A DNA stretch of 64,000 nt from Desulfonauticus submarinus (GTDB lineage: Bacteria; Desulfobacterota; Desulfovibrionia; Desulfovibrionales; Desulfonatronovibrionaceae). The stretch's first letter is position 1. Each line of letters begins with the position of its first letter. Both the position numbers and the translations under genes were made by a program. The stretch covers positions 1 through 64,000 of the forward strand of contig NZ_FNIN01000004.1 of NCBI RefSeq assembly GCF_900104045.1, written 5' to 3'. This document shows positions 62,912-64,000 of the stretch, one piece after another. The notes below the pieces were generated by a model that did not search any database, was not told the DNA's origin, and saw only the letters and a list, made by a program, of their open reading frames with translations.

Positions 62912-63730
62912 ATGAGAGTTAGGCGATTAATTTCCTTATTATCATTGCTTTCCTTTGGACTCTTACTTGTTACTAGTATTGTCCTTTATATTGTTCCTCA
63001 TGGTAGAGTTGCCTACTGGGTAGATTGGACTCTTTGGGGATTATCGAAAACACAGTGGCAAAATTTGCATATTAATCTTGGTTTTTTGTTTTTATTATCT
63101 GTCTTTTTCCATCTTTATTATAATTGGAATTCTATAACACATTATTTTAAAAATAAGTTAAATAGGCTTATAATTTTTACTAAAGAATTTAACGTTGCCC
63201 TTTTGATAATTTTACTAGTAAGTGGTGGGACTTATTTTATGGTCCCGCCATTTTCTACAATTATAGATTTTAGCGAGGTTATTAAAGAAAAAGCATCTTT
63301 AAAGTATGGAAATCCTCCTTATGGTCATGCAGAGCTTTCTAGTCTTAAGGTTTTGTGTCAACGCTTAGGTTTGGATTTGAAGCAAGTTTTAAATAACCTA
63401 AAAAAGAGAAATATTAAATTCAGTGGACCTCAAGATACAATTTTAGAAATTGCTAGAATAAATAACTTAACCCCAAAGCAGGTGTATGAAATTGCGATAG
63501 ACTATGATAAAAAGAAAGCAGGTTTATCTGCTTTTATCCCTTTAGGTATAGGCAAGCTTACTCTAAAAGAATTTTGTCAGCAGTTTGGACTTAATCTTCA
63601 AGATGTTGTTTTAGTGTTAGAAAAAAATGGATATGTAGTTAAAGCAAATACTACCTTAAAAGAAATTGCTGCAAGCAGAAATCAAACCCCGTCTGATTTG
63701 TATAAGCTATTACAGCAAAATTTTAACTAA
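62912..63730 (+). CDS. DUF4405-type membrane protein with two C-terminal repeats
   Basis: 272 residues. Three hydrophobic segments (about 8-28, 53-72, 94-111) with histidines at 53 and 67 in the second, in the NLHINLGFLFLLSVFFH arrangement of the DUF4405 family, which is thought to bind b-type heme. After the third segment come two related units of about 50 residues (about 148-200 and 215-268). Each opens LxxLCQRLGLDLKQVL or LKEFCQQFGLNLQDVV and ends with IAxxxxxTPxxxY. Their orientation and partners are unknown; the two small exported proteins upstream are candidates. Confidence 0.7.
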   Translation: MRVRRLISLLSLLSFGLLLVTSIVLYIVPHGRVAYWVDWTLWGLSKTQWQNLHINLGFLFLLSVFFHLYYNWNSITHYFKNKLNRLIIFTKEFNVALLIILLVSGGTYFMVPPFSTIIDFSEVIKEKASLKYGNPPYGHAELSSLKVLCQRLGLDLKQVLNNLKKRNIKFSGPQDTILEIARINNLTPKQVYEIAIDYDKKKAGLSAFIPLGIGKLTLKEFCQQFGLNLQDVVLVLEKNGYVVKANTTLKEIAASRNQTPSDLYKLLQQNFN

Positions 63731-64000
63731 AAAAACTGTTAATCAATTAGTTTTATTTTTTCTGTATAATTTTTTTAAAATCACTTCTCCAACTGAGGGT
63801 TATTATGTTATAAATTTTTCACTTTTTAAAAATTTCTTAAATTTTTGTAATAATCCCTGGGATAACTAAAAAATAGTCAATAAGAAAGTTCCTACCTAAT
63901 TGTAAACCAAATTTAGTCTTTAAATATAATAATTTTGTTTTTGTAATAAAATATATTGACATGTTTAATTTATGACCATATTCCTATATGGAAATGTAGC
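63731..64000. other. Intergenic end region with candidate promoter and palindrome
   Basis: No gene is visible to the window end. On the plus strand TTGACA (63956-63961) is followed 17 bases later by TATTCC, and CCATAT-TCCT-ATATGG (63976-63991) forms a 6-4-6 palindrome over that -10 region. This suggests a repressible promoter for a gene beyond the window. Confidence 0.4.

Overview
The window reads as chromosome of an AT-rich, Gram-negative, motile bacterium, most likely Desulfobacterota of the Desulfovibrionales type. Evidence for this: a lipopolysaccharide and MsbA locus, gmhA, outer-membrane efflux and lipoproteins (Gram-negative); CxxCH cytochrome and heme-bearing chemoreceptor genes; a DUF4405-type membrane protein; a short EF-Ts; adjacent hisI-hisG; and sigma-28/sigma-54 flagellar promoters. 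The genus is inference; the low GC would suit a thermophilic or marine relative such as Desulfonauticus or Desulfothermus. There is no CRISPR array, insertion sequence, integrase or phage gene: this is mostly compact core chromosome.

Layout. 1-429 is the 3' end of an unrecognised gene entering from the left. 538-6381 (minus) holds a Cys-cluster protein, shikimate kinase and a complete branched-chain amino acid importer (livKHMGF) behind a strong sigma-54-like promoter. 6683-8538 (plus) holds gmhA, an FmdB-type zinc ribbon and hemC. 8562-20367 (minus) is a polar amino acid importer (ATPase, binding protein, fused double permease) running into seven tightly packed LPS genes (four glycosyltransferases, an O-antigen ligase-like protein, a polysaccharide deacetylase, msbA). 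tRNA-Arg(UCG) and an overlooked 27-residue membrane peptide lie at 20494-20672. 20999-23571 (plus) is a sigma-54 activator with a degenerate receiver plus an aminotransferase. 23568-29188 (minus) is a tripartite RND efflux system with a striking palindrome over its first start codon. 29289-32427 (minus) is fliC-fliD-fliS with a sigma-28 promoter for fliC and a sigma-54 promoter for fliD.

32506-40277 (minus) is a core cluster read as rpsB-tsf-pyrH-frr-uppS-cdsA-dxr-rseP-tsaB followed by a DtxR/MntR regulator; the rpsB leader carries a candidate autoregulatory structure. 40707-43219 (plus) pairs a tetraheme cytochrome with a chemoreceptor whose periplasmic domain has its own CxxCH. 43317-45665 (minus) encodes two exported proteins, one FlgT-like. 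45952-47760 is a second chemoreceptor with a C-terminal four-cysteine tail. 47905-61842 (plus) is a run of housekeeping genes (gpsA, two oligopeptide-type permeases without partners, a glycosyltransferase, recN, pyrK-pyrD, a degenerate CCA-transferase/HD protein, rlmN, hisI-hisG, a TPR lipoprotein, a B12-type radical SAM protein). 62017-63730 is a small-exported-protein cluster ending in a DUF4405-type membrane protein.

How it fits together. The pseudo-receiver sigma-54 activator, the sigma-54 site before fliD, the sigma-28 site before fliC and two chemoreceptors suggest one motility programme spread over the window. Both ABC importers place a rho-independent terminator directly after the binding-protein gene, a simple way to make more binding protein than permease. 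The best candidates for something undescribed are the redox-sensing cytochrome/chemoreceptor pair, the rpsB leader, the peptide ahead of tRNA-Arg, and the cluster at 61.8-63.7 kb.
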